NCBI GenBank assembly: GCA_964585635.1
Contig: CAZPEV010000010.1
Location: 1-35,063, forward strand
Source of the DNA: CAZPEV01 sp964585635
GTDB taxonomy: Bacteria; Zixibacteria; MSB-5A5; GN15; JAAZOE01
DNA: 35,063 bases
Direction: 5' to 3'
In this document: positions 1 through 8,437 of the stretch, piece by piece
How positions within the stretch are numbered: position 1 is the first letter of the stretch
How the letters are laid out: each line of letters starts with the position of its first letter
Program-made: the position numbers and the translations under genes
The notes under the pieces: generated by a model
Database searches by the model: none
What the model was told of the DNA's origin: nothing
The model's input: only the letters and a program-made list of their open reading frames with translations

Positions 1-84
1 GCGGCGAACATTATTGAAATTATGCATTCCACGCCGTCGAATCTGCTTCGGATGATTATGGAACACGGCCCCTGGTGGGTCTAA
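1..84 (+). CDS. C-terminal end of an unidentified protein (partial)
   Basis: The first reading frame is open from the window edge and closes at TAA 82-84, giving a 27-residue tail that ends in a hydrophobic, tryptophan-rich stretch (MIMEHGPWWV). No start is visible because the gene begins outside the window. The tail is too short to assign to a family. It is called coding only because the frame is open and the next gene starts 129 nt further on the same strand; it could be chance. Confidence 0.35.
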   Translation, partial: AANIIEIMHSTPSNLLRMIMEHGPWWV

Positions 85-213
85 GGAATATCTGACTCGG
101 CACGGCGTTGACCCCCGAATAACAGGTCCGCCGGATTGCACGCAGCTATGGTGCGACCATCGATAGGAATGACCTGACCGCGCCTGATCGACGATCAAAG
201 AAGAGGAGAGATC

Positions 214-2133
214 ATGAATGACCACAAGCTGGAAGGGAAGATCCTGATTGCCCTTTTTCTCGTTTTTTATACCGTGGTCGTACTGCGCAACGCCTGGGTC
301 TGCGATGATGCTTACATTTCCTTTCGCACCGTTGACAATTTCATCCATGGCTATGGCCTGACCTGGAACGTTGATGAGCGGGTGCAGGCTTTCACTCATC
401 CCCTGTGGGTGTTTGTCATGGCCTTGCCGTATCTGGTGTCCGGCAATATCTACTTTACCGCGCTTGCCGTTTCAATTGCTCTCTCGCTGGCCGCCGTGGC
501 ATGGTACGGGTTCAAGATTGCCGATTCGGCCTTCGTGGCGGCGCTGGGGATTGCCATCTTGTCTCTCTCCGATGCCTTTATCGATTTTTCCACCTCGGGT
601 TTGGAAAATCCCCTGACATATTTCATCCTGGTTCTCTTTCTCTTTATATATATAAAGCGCGAATCTTCTATAAAATCGCTCTTTCTGCTGTCACTTTTGG
701 CAGGACTGGCGGCTGTCAATCGCGCCGATACCTTCCTATTGTATCTGCCGGTACTCCTCTATACCTTCTGGACCCTCCGCAGCCGCAAAGCCTTACGGGC
801 GCTGGTGCTGGGACTTTCACCCTTCATCATCTGGGAACTGTTTTCGCTCCTCTATTACGGTTTTCCGTTTCCCAATACCGCCTATGCCAAGCTTCACACC
901 GGCGTTCCCGATTCAATTCTGATCCAGCAAGGGTTTGTCTATTTCATCAATTCTTTCAACGTCGATCCACTGACCGTCATGGTCATCGCCGGCGGCCTGG
1001 TGATTCCCTTCATCAGCAGAGATAAGAAGATGATTCCGGTCGTCGTCGGATTGGCGCTGATTTTGCTCTATGTCATCCGCATCGGCGGCTGTTTTATGTC
1101 CGGCCGATACCTGGCGGCTCCTTTGCTGTGCGCCGTCATCATTCTCTCCCGGTCTATGGCCAAGGTCTCCAGTGGAATTGTGGCCTTGGCCGGCGGCATT
1201 GTCCTTCTTTTGGGACTGACATCCAGCTTTGATCCGATCTATACCCGGTACGACCAGGGCCAAAACCATGAACCGGTCCGCCTTCCCAATGGCATTTGTG
1301 ATGAGCGCAAGTTCTATTTCCTGAACACAGGTCTGGCGAATTTCTCGCGGGCGGCCTATACCTGGCCGGTTATGTCATGGGTGGACGAGGGACGGACCCT
1401 TCGGGATCAGGAGGTCAAAGTCCACACGGCCGGATGCATCGGTATGCTGGGATTCTACGCCGGCCCGAAGGTGCATATCATCGATGTCAATGCCCTGGCC
1501 GATCCGTTGCTGGCCCGTTTGCCGATTTATAACGCCGCCAATCCCGGTATCGGCCATTTTACAAGAGCGGTTCCATCGGGTTATGCGAATAGCATCGCCG
1601 CCGGAAAAAACCGGATCGAAGACCCGAATCTGGCGGCCTATTACGACAAACTCTGTCTGCTGACCCGGGGGCGCCTGTTCGGCCTGCGGCGTCTGGGCGA
1701 GATCGTCAAGTTCAATTTCGGCGCCTACGACGACCTGGTTCAGAAATATGTCGAAAACGATGTGCAAAAGGCGGCGCTGGCCGAAATTAACCAGCCGAAG
1801 CCCCAGGGTACCCCCTGGGACGCCGCCGGCAACATCATCATTATCCGCCGGGCGCTCGAAATCGACCTGGGGAAGACATACTTCTCCCCGAAAGTGGATC
1901 TGGGGCGTGACGCCAACGATGATTATCGACTGGTATTCATGCGCAATGGCCGAAAGGTGGCCGACCGGCTGATTCGGGCGTCAATGACTTACATTGAAGG
2001 ACTGGCTATTGCCTCCATTGACGTCCCGCGCGAGGCGATCGAGCAAGGATATGACAAAATCATGGTTCTGCCGGAAAAAGGAGACGGCATGTACAGCATC
2101 GGGTATATCCGGATGTTGGAACCCACAGATTGA
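214..2133 (+). CDS. Polytopic membrane glycosyltransferase, GT-C-like
   Basis: 639 residues. The N-terminal two thirds are about ten hydrophobic helices; the C-terminal ~250 residues are soluble and probably periplasmic. Right after the first membrane helix comes an acidic D31-D32-A-Y-I motif, then a HPLW segment near residue 63; in GT-C enzymes such an acidic pair in the first outer loop binds the metal/lipid-phosphate sugar donor. The arrangement recalls AftB-type arabinofuranosyltransferases and related polyprenyl-phosphate-dependent transferases, so a role in modifying a cell-envelope glycan or protein is likely; donor and acceptor are unknown. The start is supported by a GAGGAGAG ribosome site just upstream. 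The next gene has its own promoter. Confidence 0.6.
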   Translation: MNDHKLEGKILIALFLVFYTVVVLRNAWVCDDAYISFRTVDNFIHGYGLTWNVDERVQAFTHPLWVFVMALPYLVSGNIYFTALAVSIALSLAAVAWYGFKIADSAFVAALGIAILSLSDAFIDFSTSGLENPLTYFILVLFLFIYIKRESSIKSLFLLSLLAGLAAVNRADTFLLYLPVLLYTFWTLRSRKALRALVLGLSPFIIWELFSLLYYGFPFPNTAYAKLHTGVPDSILIQQGFVYFINSFNVDPLTVMVIAGGLVIPFISRDKKMIPVVVGLALILLYVIRIGGCFMSGRYLAAPLLCAVIILSRSMAKVSSGIVALAGGIVLLLGLTSSFDPIYTRYDQGQNHEPVRLPNGICDERKFYFLNTGLANFSRAAYTWPVMSWVDEGRTLRDQEVKVHTAGCIGMLGFYAGPKVHIIDVNALADPLLARLPIYNAANPGIGHFTRAVPSGYANSIAAGKNRIEDPNLAAYYDKLCLLTRGRLFGLRRLGEIVKFNFGAYDDLVQKYVENDVQKAALAEINQPKPQGTPWDAAGNIIIIRRALEIDLGKTYFSPKVDLGRDANDDYRLVFMRNGRKVADRLIRASMTYIEGLAIASIDVPREAIEQGYDKIMVLPEKGDGMYSIGYIRMLEPTD

Positions 2134-2210
2134 CTGCCCCGGCCGCCTGCGGGCCTGATCATGATTCCATTTATTCTGCCGACCGGCGGAGTAAAACAGC
2201 CTCACCCATA

Positions 2211-2239
2211 TTGACCGCGCGCCCCGAATCGTGTAGATT
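2211..2239 (+). promoter_or_regulatory. Sigma70-type promoter for fumC
   Basis: A TTGACC -35 box (2211-2216) is separated by exactly 17 nt from a TAGATT -10 box (2234-2239), 130 nt before the fumarase start. Match and spacing are good; no transcript data support it. Confidence 0.45.
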
Positions 2240-2271
2240 GGCGATTCGCAACTGGGATTGCGGATAGACGC

Positions 2272-2307
2272 GGCGACGCGTGGCATCCGACAAGTAGCCG
2301 CGTCGCC
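2272..2307 (+). promoter_or_regulatory. Leader hairpin upstream of fumC
   Basis: A perfect 9-bp inverted repeat (GGCGACGCG 2272-2280 with CGCGTCGCC 2299-2307, 18-nt loop) lies in the presumed fumC 5' leader, after the -10 box and 61 nt before the start codon. It could stabilise the mRNA or act in regulation. There is no T tract, so it does not look like an intrinsic terminator. Confidence 0.35.
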
Positions 2308-2368
2308 TTAACATAGAAGCTTGGCTGACGGACGTGAACACGGGACTCGTCGCCGAAAGGAGTAGATA

Positions 2369-3772
2369 ATGGCCGACAAGACATATCGCCTCGAAACCGA
2401 CAGCATGGGGGAGATCAAAGTGGCCTCCGACCGTTACTGGGGCGCCCAGACACAGCGGTCGTTGGAGAACTTTACCATCGGCAACGACCATTTCCCGCGC
2501 GAAGTCATCCGGGCATTGGGAATTATCAAGAAGGCCTCGGCCCAGGCCAACGCCGATCTGGGCGTTTTGCCCAAAGACAAGGCCGAGCTTATCTGCCGCG
2601 CGGCCGATGAAGTGATCGACGGCAGGCTGGATGGCCACTTTCCGCTAGTCGTCTGGCAGACCGGCAGCGGCACCCAGTCCAACATGAACGCCAACGAGGT
2701 AATCTCCAACCGGGCGATCGAACTTGCGGGCGGTGTAATGGGATCGAAAAAGCCGATCCATCCCAACGATGACGTCAACAAGAGCCAGTCGTCCAACGAC
2801 TGTTTTCCGACCGCCATGCATATCGCCGCGGTCGAGGAGCTTCATCATCGGTTGCTGCCGGCCTTACGCCGTTTCCATGACGAGCTGAAGAAGAAGGAAC
2901 TGGCCTTCAAGGATATTATCAAGGTCGGCCGCACCCACTTGATGGACGCCACGCCACTGACCTTGGGGCAGGAGTTTTCCGGTTACCGGGCGCAAATCAG
3001 GTACGCCATCGAGCGAATTGAGGCCTCTTTGAAATACATTAAGGAATTGGCCCAAGGCGGCACGGCCGTCGGGACCGGCCTGAATACCCACCCCGATTTC
3101 CCGATCAAGGTGGCCGAAAAGATTGCTCAAATCACCAAGCTTGATTTTGTCACGGCCCCGAACAAGTACGAATCGCTGGCCGCCCATGACGCGCTGGTCT
3201 ATGCCCACGGCGCCCTGAAGACGTTGGCGGCGTCGCTGATGAAGATCGCCAATGACATCCGCTGGCTCGGCAGCGGCCCCCGCTGCGGATTGGGTGAACT
3301 GATATTGCCGGAAAACGAACCGGGCAGCTCGATTATGCCGGGCAAGGTCAACCCGACCCAGCCGGAGGCGATGACCATGGTTTGCGCCCAGGTCTTCGGC
3401 AACGACGTGGCCGTCAATTTCGGCGGAGCGCTGGGGAATTTCGAACTGAACGTCTTCAAGCCGGTGATTATTCATAACTTCCTCCACTCGGTGCGGATTC
3501 TAACCGGCACGATAACCTGCTTCACCGACAAGTGTCTGATGGGAATCAAGGCCAACGAGGCGATGATAGCCAAGCACAAGGAAAATACCCTCATGCTGGT
3601 GACGGCCCTCAACCCGCATATCGGGTACGACAACGCCGCCAAGATCGCCAAGATGGCCCACATCGAGGGAAAGACGCTTCGGGAGGCGGCCATTGAGCTG
3701 AAGCTTTTGTCGACCGAGGAGTTTGACAAGTATGTCCGCCCGGAGGAGATGATCGGCCCGAAGAAGAAATAG
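2369..3772 (+). CDS. fumC: Fumarate hydratase, class II
   Basis: 467 residues, the usual length of class II (iron-independent, tetrameric) fumarases, which interconvert fumarate and L-malate in the TCA cycle in the cytoplasm. The fumarase/aspartase superfamily signature GSSIMPGKVNPTQ is present around residues 320-332; the serine of this mobile loop is the catalytic base. The substrate-site segments TGSGTQSNMNANEV (near 98) and GRTHLMDATPLTLGQE (near 187) are also intact. These features fit FumC better than aspartase or argininosuccinate lyase. The start has a strong AAAGGAG ribosome site 6 nt upstream. It appears monocistronic, with a promoter at 2211-2239 and a convergent gene downstream. 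Confidence 0.96.
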   Translation: MADKTYRLETDSMGEIKVASDRYWGAQTQRSLENFTIGNDHFPREVIRALGIIKKASAQANADLGVLPKDKAELICRAADEVIDGRLDGHFPLVVWQTGSGTQSNMNANEVISNRAIELAGGVMGSKKPIHPNDDVNKSQSSNDCFPTAMHIAAVEELHHRLLPALRRFHDELKKKELAFKDIIKVGRTHLMDATPLTLGQEFSGYRAQIRYAIERIEASLKYIKELAQGGTAVGTGLNTHPDFPIKVAEKIAQITKLDFVTAPNKYESLAAHDALVYAHGALKTLAASLMKIANDIRWLGSGPRCGLGELILPENEPGSSIMPGKVNPTQPEAMTMVCAQVFGNDVAVNFGGALGNFELNVFKPVIIHNFLHSVRILTGTITCFTDKCLMGIKANEAMIAKHKENTLMLVTALNPHIGYDNAAKIAKMAHIEGKTLREAAIELKLLSTEEFDKYVRPEEMIGPKKK

Positions 3773-3855
3773 AGTCGGCCTTGGGCAGGGTGATGTCGCG
3801 CGCTCAGGGGGCTTGAAACGCCGGCCCGGCAAAAGCATAGGCGCGGCCATTGAAA

Positions 3856-3915
3856 CTATGGGGGGACTCGTGTGGTTCGGCAAGAGACTCCATTGCCGCA
3901 CGCATCCCCCCATAG
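3856..3915. terminator. Long hairpin between convergent genes
   Basis: An 11-bp perfect outer stem (CTATGGGGGGA 3856-3866 pairing with TCCCCCCATAG 3905-3915) encloses an inner imperfect stem (GGCA/TGCC with flanking CGTG/CACG). It lies between fumC and the oppositely oriented dockerin gene, where a bidirectional terminator would be expected. No T-run follows on either strand, so it could instead be a REP-like palindrome. Confidence 0.4.
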
Positions 3916-3943
3916 ATCGGTTGCGGTTCGATCGGCGCATGCT

Positions 3944-4267
3944 TCACTTAGGGTCTCTCGTTACAGGCGGCGTGCAAGGGGAGAAAACGCAATTGGCGCA
4001 AGGGGCTGGCCCTCCATTAAAGAGATATTGCCCCAAGTAGAAGATATCGCCGGCATCTACTTTGCCATCGCAGTTCACATCTCCTGCCTCCTTCGGTCTG
4101 GGGGCCGGACCTCCTTTGAAAACATACTGGCAGAGATAGGAGATATCACTGATGTTAATACTGCCATCACCATTGGCGTCGCCGCAGATGCAGGCAGCGG
4201 ATCCCGAAAACGTCAGGACCGCCATCCCAACTGTGAGACCGATCAGGACAAAAATCGCGCGTTTCAT
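3944..4267 (-). CDS. Small secreted stand-alone dockerin-repeat protein
   Basis: 107 residues. Residues 1-25 form a typical Sec signal peptide (MKR, hydrophobic core, SGSAA). The mature part is almost entirely two dockerin type I-like calcium-binding repeats: GDANGDGSINISDI...GGPAP near 29-57 and GDVNCDGKVDAGDI...GGPAP near 62-90. Both keep the DxNxDGxxxxxD loop pattern and end in the same GGPAP. In cellulosomes dockerins dock enzymes to cohesins; here no catalytic domain is attached, so it may be an adaptor, a decoy, or simply a calcium-stabilised surface module. Four extra cysteines in the tail and repeats may form disulfides. A GGAGGTG ribosome site precedes the start. Its promoter was not located. 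Confidence 0.75.
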   Translation of the reverse strand: MKRAIFVLIGLTVGMAVLTFSGSAACICGDANGDGSINISDISYLCQYVFKGGPAPRPKEAGDVNCDGKVDAGDIFYLGQYLFNGGPAPCANCVFSPCTPPVTRDPK

Positions 4268-4745
4268 GGAACACCTCCATTTTTCCGACCACGGAAACTT
4301 CCTGTTTGATGGGAGTTGACCAACCCGGTGCCATATCCCCGCCCCAGACAGCCGCGGTCACCCATGAATCCCTTCCGGGACCCCCGTCCCTGTCGTCGGG
4401 ACGGCTCGGGCGGTCCCCGCCTTTTCGGCGATTGTCAATCACACCGCTCTCCGCTGAGCGATTTTCGGCGGCCATCATGTCGCTTCAACTGTCATGCATG
4501 ACACGTTTCGATCCCCATGACGGCCGCTGGTTTTGTCTTCGATTATCCCTTTAGCAACGGATGTGCCGATAGCATGCGATTATGGCGAGAATATAATAAG
4601 TTATTGAATTATATATTGTTCGAACTGTCGGGGCGCGCCGTCGCTGCCGAGCATGGCGATGCAGCGGTGGCACTATTACGAAATGGAATGAAGATGAATT
4701 ACGAATGGTTACGAATAGCGGATTATTCGGTTGCGCTAGGAAGCT
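4268..4745. other. Intergenic region, no convincing gene
   Basis: 478 nt between the start of the dockerin gene and the end of the sigma54-type regulator, both leftward. It holds a small hairpin (CCGTCCC 4384-4390 with GGGACGG 4398-4404), an AT-rich patch at 4580-4620, and three copies of TTACGAA (4676, 4699, 4709), with a fourth at 4783 in the end of the next gene. A possible 80-codon rightward frame at 4517-4759 has no ribosome site and ordinary composition, so it is not called. Confidence 0.5.
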
Positions 4746-6950
4746 TTAGGAACTCGTAACGGAGGATTTGCGATTCGTAGAATTACGAACTCGGGGCGAC
4801 TCGATCTTGAGCTTCTTCATTCGACTGCGAATCGCCCCTTCGGTGAGATGCAAAATCCTGGCGACGCGGCACTTGTTCCAGTTGCTTTGTTCGAGTAGAG
4901 CCACCATGCGGTCATGGTCGCTTTTAGGCAGGATGCTCGGACACAGCGCCGACGCCATGCCGGTGAGGTCCCCGTGATACAGCCGGACCAGACACGCTAT
5001 GGTTGCCCTTAATTCGCGGATATTTCCAGGCCATTCCCGCACGGAGAGAATGGCAGCCATCTGGTTTACCAGGGCGCCGGCTCCGTTTCCATTGATGTCT
5101 ACCCCCTCGGCCGTCAGGAAATGCGCCACCAGCGCCGGAATGTCTCCCCGCCTGTCACCGAGTGGCGGCAGGTCGATTCTGACTTCTTTCAAGCGATAAT
5201 AGAAGTCGGCCCGGAAGACTTCGTCCCTGATCATCTTCTCCAGATCGCGATTGGTTGCGGCGATCAGCCGGAAATCAACTTCTCGCTCGAAGGTCTCGCC
5301 CACCCGACGGATTCTTTTCTTTTCCAGCGCATCGAGGAGTTTGGCCTGGAAGGCCAAAGAGGCATCGCCGATTTCGTTAAGATAAAAGGTCCCGCCGTTG
5401 GCCTCCTCTATAAGGCCCGCCTTGTCCCGGTCAGCTCCCGTGAAGGCGCCCTTCCGATAGCCGAACAACTCCGCCTCAATCATGTTATCCTGCATAGCGG
5501 CCGAGTTGACCGAAACAAACTTCCCCTGTCGGCCCGAAATGACATGAATATGTTCGGCGAGAAGGTCCTTCCCCGCCCCCGTGGGACCGGTCAGCAGAAT
5601 GGACATCGCTGATGGAGCAACGTTTCGGGCAAGCTCCAGCGCCCTTTTCATCACATCGCCTTCGGCAATTATTGTCGGCGCGTCCTGCCCATGATTTCCA
5701 TCCTTGGACGACGCTTTGTCTGGGGTCGATTGATTTGCCCGCCCGATTTTGCTGAGGTACGGCGCGATATCCTCTCGTTCAAAGTACTCCCGTGCCAGAT
5801 ATATGAGCGCTTGCTGTTCCCCCTGGCCGTATAACCCTGATGTGGCGGCCAGAAATCGCGTTACCGCCAGTTCGTAGTGCGAACCGATCATATTGAAGAT
5901 GTCGGCCGCTTTCTTGAACCAGGTTCTGGCGGCAACCGAGTCACTTTCAATCTTGGCGAGTCGCGCAAAAATGCGGTAGCAGGCGGCTATTTCGGCCCGC
6001 TCGTTGATTCGCGCAGCGACCGCTAAGGCTTCATCGGCATATCGCCGGGCGAGGTCGCAGCGACCCTGTCCAAGATACGCATCCGCCAATAGGCGTTTGA
6101 TCTGGGACACAAGCGTCGATTCCGGGGCAATTCTGAGTGAAATCTCCAAGCCCTTGAGAAGCTCGCGTTCGGCTTTGGCATAGTCCTCCCCGAGCAGATA
6201 GATCCAGCCCAGATTTTCATAATAAATCGCTTGTTCGCGCTCCGACTCCGAAAGGTATTGAAAGGCCTTTGTGATCCAGCGTCGGGCAGCGCCAGAGTCG
6301 CCCTTCATCGCAAATGGCATTGCAGATTTGAAATAGAAGATGGCTTTATCCATCGAGTTGAAGTCTACCAGCATACCGCCGATTGAATCATAAAGAGCAA
6401 TCGCCGCCCGGATTGAGCCAGTTAATCTTAAGATTTCCGCCATGTTAGATTGCGCCAGAACTTTCTTGTATATATCTCTGTTGCGTTCAAGTATTTCAAT
6501 GCACCGATTCAACATCTCGATCGCAGCATTGTACTCGCCAAGGTGATGGTAAATTGAACTGAGTTTGTTCAATGCCGCCACCTGGCCAGCCTCGTCAGAA
6601 CATCTTAAATAATGGCAGCGTGATTCGTTAAATACCTCTCTCGCCGTATCAAAATCGCCAATAAGCTCTGCATGCCATCCCTGAAGATATTTCGCGTAGG
6701 CAAACCTCTTGGTGTCGAGGCTGTTCCTATAATACTCCAACGCGTAATCCAATTCCCTTGCGATGGCATAATCACCCATATAGAGTTTCGCATGAGTAAT
6801 CAGCAGATAACAGAGTGCCTTTTCTTCCGGCAAAAGTACCGAGAGGTCGATTCCCTGCAATTGATCAAGTGTCTCTCTGAACCTCTTTTCCTTGAGAAGC
6901 CTTTCTGCAATCTGCAACGCCTGCAACTGACTATGCGCCGTCTTCGGCAC
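4746..6950 (-). CDS. TPR / AAA+ sigma54-interaction / Fis-type transcriptional regulator
   Basis: 734 residues. Residues ~10-390 are helical repeats of TPR type (for example LGEYNAAIEMLNRCIEI, LGEDYAKAERELLKGLEI) and probably sense a peptide or protein partner. An AAA+ domain follows: Walker A GPTGAGK with K461, the sigma54-contact GAFTGA at 501-506, and arginine-rich sensor regions near 570-580. The C-terminal ~45 residues form a Fis-like helix-turn-helix (NWNKCRVARILHLTEGAIRSRMKKL). Such proteins remodel sigma54 RNA polymerase at enhancers. The Walker B segment reads YLNEIGD, with Asn (N525) where the family has Asp, so ATP hydrolysis may be altered. It starts 20 nt after the small exported-protein gene and probably shares its transcript. 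Confidence 0.88.
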   Translation of the reverse strand: MPKTAHSQLQALQIAERLLKEKRFRETLDQLQGIDLSVLLPEEKALCYLLITHAKLYMGDYAIARELDYALEYYRNSLDTKRFAYAKYLQGWHAELIGDFDTAREVFNESRCHYLRCSDEAGQVAALNKLSSIYHHLGEYNAAIEMLNRCIEILERNRDIYKKVLAQSNMAEILRLTGSIRAAIALYDSIGGMLVDFNSMDKAIFYFKSAMPFAMKGDSGAARRWITKAFQYLSESEREQAIYYENLGWIYLLGEDYAKAERELLKGLEISLRIAPESTLVSQIKRLLADAYLGQGRCDLARRYADEALAVAARINERAEIAACYRIFARLAKIESDSVAARTWFKKAADIFNMIGSHYELAVTRFLAATSGLYGQGEQQALIYLAREYFEREDIAPYLSKIGRANQSTPDKASSKDGNHGQDAPTIIAEGDVMKRALELARNVAPSAMSILLTGPTGAGKDLLAEHIHVISGRQGKFVSVNSAAMQDNMIEAELFGYRKGAFTGADRDKAGLIEEANGGTFYLNEIGDASLAFQAKLLDALEKKRIRRVGETFEREVDFRLIAATNRDLEKMIRDEVFRADFYYRLKEVRIDLPPLGDRRGDIPALVAHFLTAEGVDINGNGAGALVNQMAAILSVREWPGNIRELRATIACLVRLYHGDLTGMASALCPSILPKSDHDRMVALLEQSNWNKCRVARILHLTEGAIRSRMKKLKIESPRVRNSTNRKSSVTSS

Positions 6951-6970
6951 AACTCCCTCCGGAATTCAGC

Positions 6971-7321
6971 TTACGGTCGCCCAAAAATTGCCCTTAAGGC
7001 AGATAGAATGACAAACCAATATCCGGGAAATCCTGCTCCCGGGTCATTAGTGCTCGGGGGGGATACCTTGGATATGGACTGGTCTCTTTCCCCTGGCTGG
7101 GCCACCGGGTCAATACCATGCCAACCGCTTTCGTCACGGCGTATGGCATTGCGGTCGTCCTGCCCGATCGTCTTGATTACAAGCCCTGTGGATATGGACG
7201 CTTGGTCCTCCCTGACCTCCATCCTGACCGCCTTGCCTATTCGCTCCCTGCAGAGCACGGGCGATGACAAAACAAGGCCACAGATCATCGCCACAACCAT
7301 GATTGATATAAGCTTCTTCAT
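6971..7321 (-). CDS. Small exported protein upstream of the TPR regulator
   Basis: 116 residues, no recognised family. Residues 1-24 are a clear signal peptide (MKK, long hydrophobic core, SSPVLC). The mature part is hydrophilic and probably largely disordered, then ends in a hydrophobic patch (GYWFVILSALRAIFG). A strong AAGGAG ribosome site 7 nt before ATG and a well-formed promoter at 7514-7542 support a real gene. It is followed after 20 nt by the TPR/AAA+ regulator on the same strand, so the two are probably co-transcribed. A role as a signal or modulator for that regulator is an inference from position only. Confidence 0.65.
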   Translation of the reverse strand: MKKLISIMVVAMICGLVLSSPVLCRERIGKAVRMEVREDQASISTGLVIKTIGQDDRNAIRRDESGWHGIDPVAQPGERDQSISKVSPPSTNDPGAGFPGYWFVILSALRAIFGRP

Positions 7322-7513
7322 TGCCGACTCCTTGCGCCGCCGTTCCAGTCAGCAGAACGGTCCGCGCTGTATGCTTATTTTCGCCCTTCAGGCCTTGCCC
7401 GAAAGGCAGGACTCAATGGCCGCAATTTTTGAAAATTACCGGTCGCATTTCAAAGGGGAATCTGGTGCCTTACTCCTGCCGGGAATCCTTTCCCCTTTCC
7501 TTTCCTCAAGCGC

Positions 7514-7542
7514 AACATACCAAATCGTATATTATATGTCAA
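7514..7542 (-). promoter_or_regulatory. Sigma70-type promoter for the small exported protein/TPR regulator unit
   Basis: On the minus strand a consensus TTGACA (7537-7542) is followed by a 17-nt spacer and TATGTT (7514-7519). It lies in an AT-rich pocket and would give a leader of about 185 nt before the ATG at 7321. This is among the best promoter matches in the window. Confidence 0.6.
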
Positions 7543-8068
7543 GAACAAAATGTTGTACGACATGGGTTTATTTTTGCAGATTCGGGAACTTTCGTTGGGG
7601 CTGATGTGTTTAAAATAATATGCCTTCCGGCAATACGAGGATTTTGTCTACGAACGTCACCGCATAATATTGTATAACTTCATACGCTCGTCATTGATTG
7701 CGATATCTGCCCGTCTACCGGCTACCGGCCGGAATCGGTTTCTGCCCCCTGCAGAAGATGCGCGGATATCTTCCTAATCCTGACGGACTGGAACCCATAA
7801 CAGTGTAGCAAGCATTTTCCCAATCCATCCGAAATGCCGGGATACCGATCAATTATCCCTATTTCGTTAAGGCTGGTCCTGTGTCTACTAGAATCTGCTT
7901 GTGAAAAAGTATCGGGGTGCAGTCTTGCTATCACAATTGGTGAGTCGCGCATCGACCCGGCCCCCTCGTCCGACAACCACGCCGAGGCTGGGCAGTGACC
8001 CGCCCAAAACGGCTTCCTGACAGAAGCATCACCCGGATACATTTTTGTGAAACCGGATCCAATCCAAA

Positions 8069-8104
8069 GAACCGGCCGGTTCCCTTTTGGCCGGTTCATT
8101 TTTT
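8069..8104 (+). terminator. Rho-independent terminator
   Basis: A 9-bp GC-rich stem (GAACCGGCC 8069-8077, GGCCGGTTC 8089-8097) is followed at once by a run of six T (8099-8104). No rightward gene is recognised before it. Confidence 0.65.
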
Positions 8105-8154
8105 AACCGGTCAGCCACGATTATGACGCCCTCAGCCCGCCCGAGGCTGCCACT

Positions 8155-8187
8155 AAACAAAAAGGGCACGATCCTGGTCGCGCCCTT
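8155..8187 (-). terminator. Rho-independent terminator (leftward)
   Basis: A stem of about 8 bp with one G-T pair (AAGGGC 8162-8167 with GCCCTT 8182-8187, extended inward) is followed on the minus strand by a T-rich tract (plus-strand 8155-8161). No leftward gene is recognised feeding it. Confidence 0.5.
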
Positions 8188-8437
8188 CTGTAGGAGAATT
8201 TCGGCAAACGTATTTCGAAAACTACAGCACGTTCTGTTCCTCTGCTTTTTTATACTCAATCCTACGGCCAAGGTTTCGTCATTTTTTTACCTGCCCGCCT
8301 GCTTTTGTCGGCCCAAATGGCTGAATTCGGTTGTCTGAAGCGGTATCGGCAGGCTATTTTGGCTGGAAAAGCAGAACTTCTGAATCGCATAGGCGGTTAT
8401 ATCATCTGATAGGGATGACATCAGAGGAGGTCCGAGA

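Larger units (their letters stand above)
7322..8437. other. 1.1-kb non-coding region with promoter and two terminators
   Basis: No frame here has both a ribosome site and plausible composition. The left part holds the promoter and ~185-nt leader of the leftward small-protein gene. The middle (about 7690-8068) is unassigned. Two hairpin-plus-T-tract terminators follow, one per strand (8069-8104 and 8155-8187). The 8190-8424 stretch before the OsmC gene shows nothing clear apart from its ribosome site. Confidence 0.5.

Noticed and set aside
4517..4759. An 80-codon rightward frame in the intergenic region
   Set aside because: No ribosome site, no recognisable sequence, and it runs through the TTACGAA repeats.
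7722..8271. Two overlapping leftward frames of 125 and 80 codons
   Set aside because: They run through both terminators and show no protein-like pattern.
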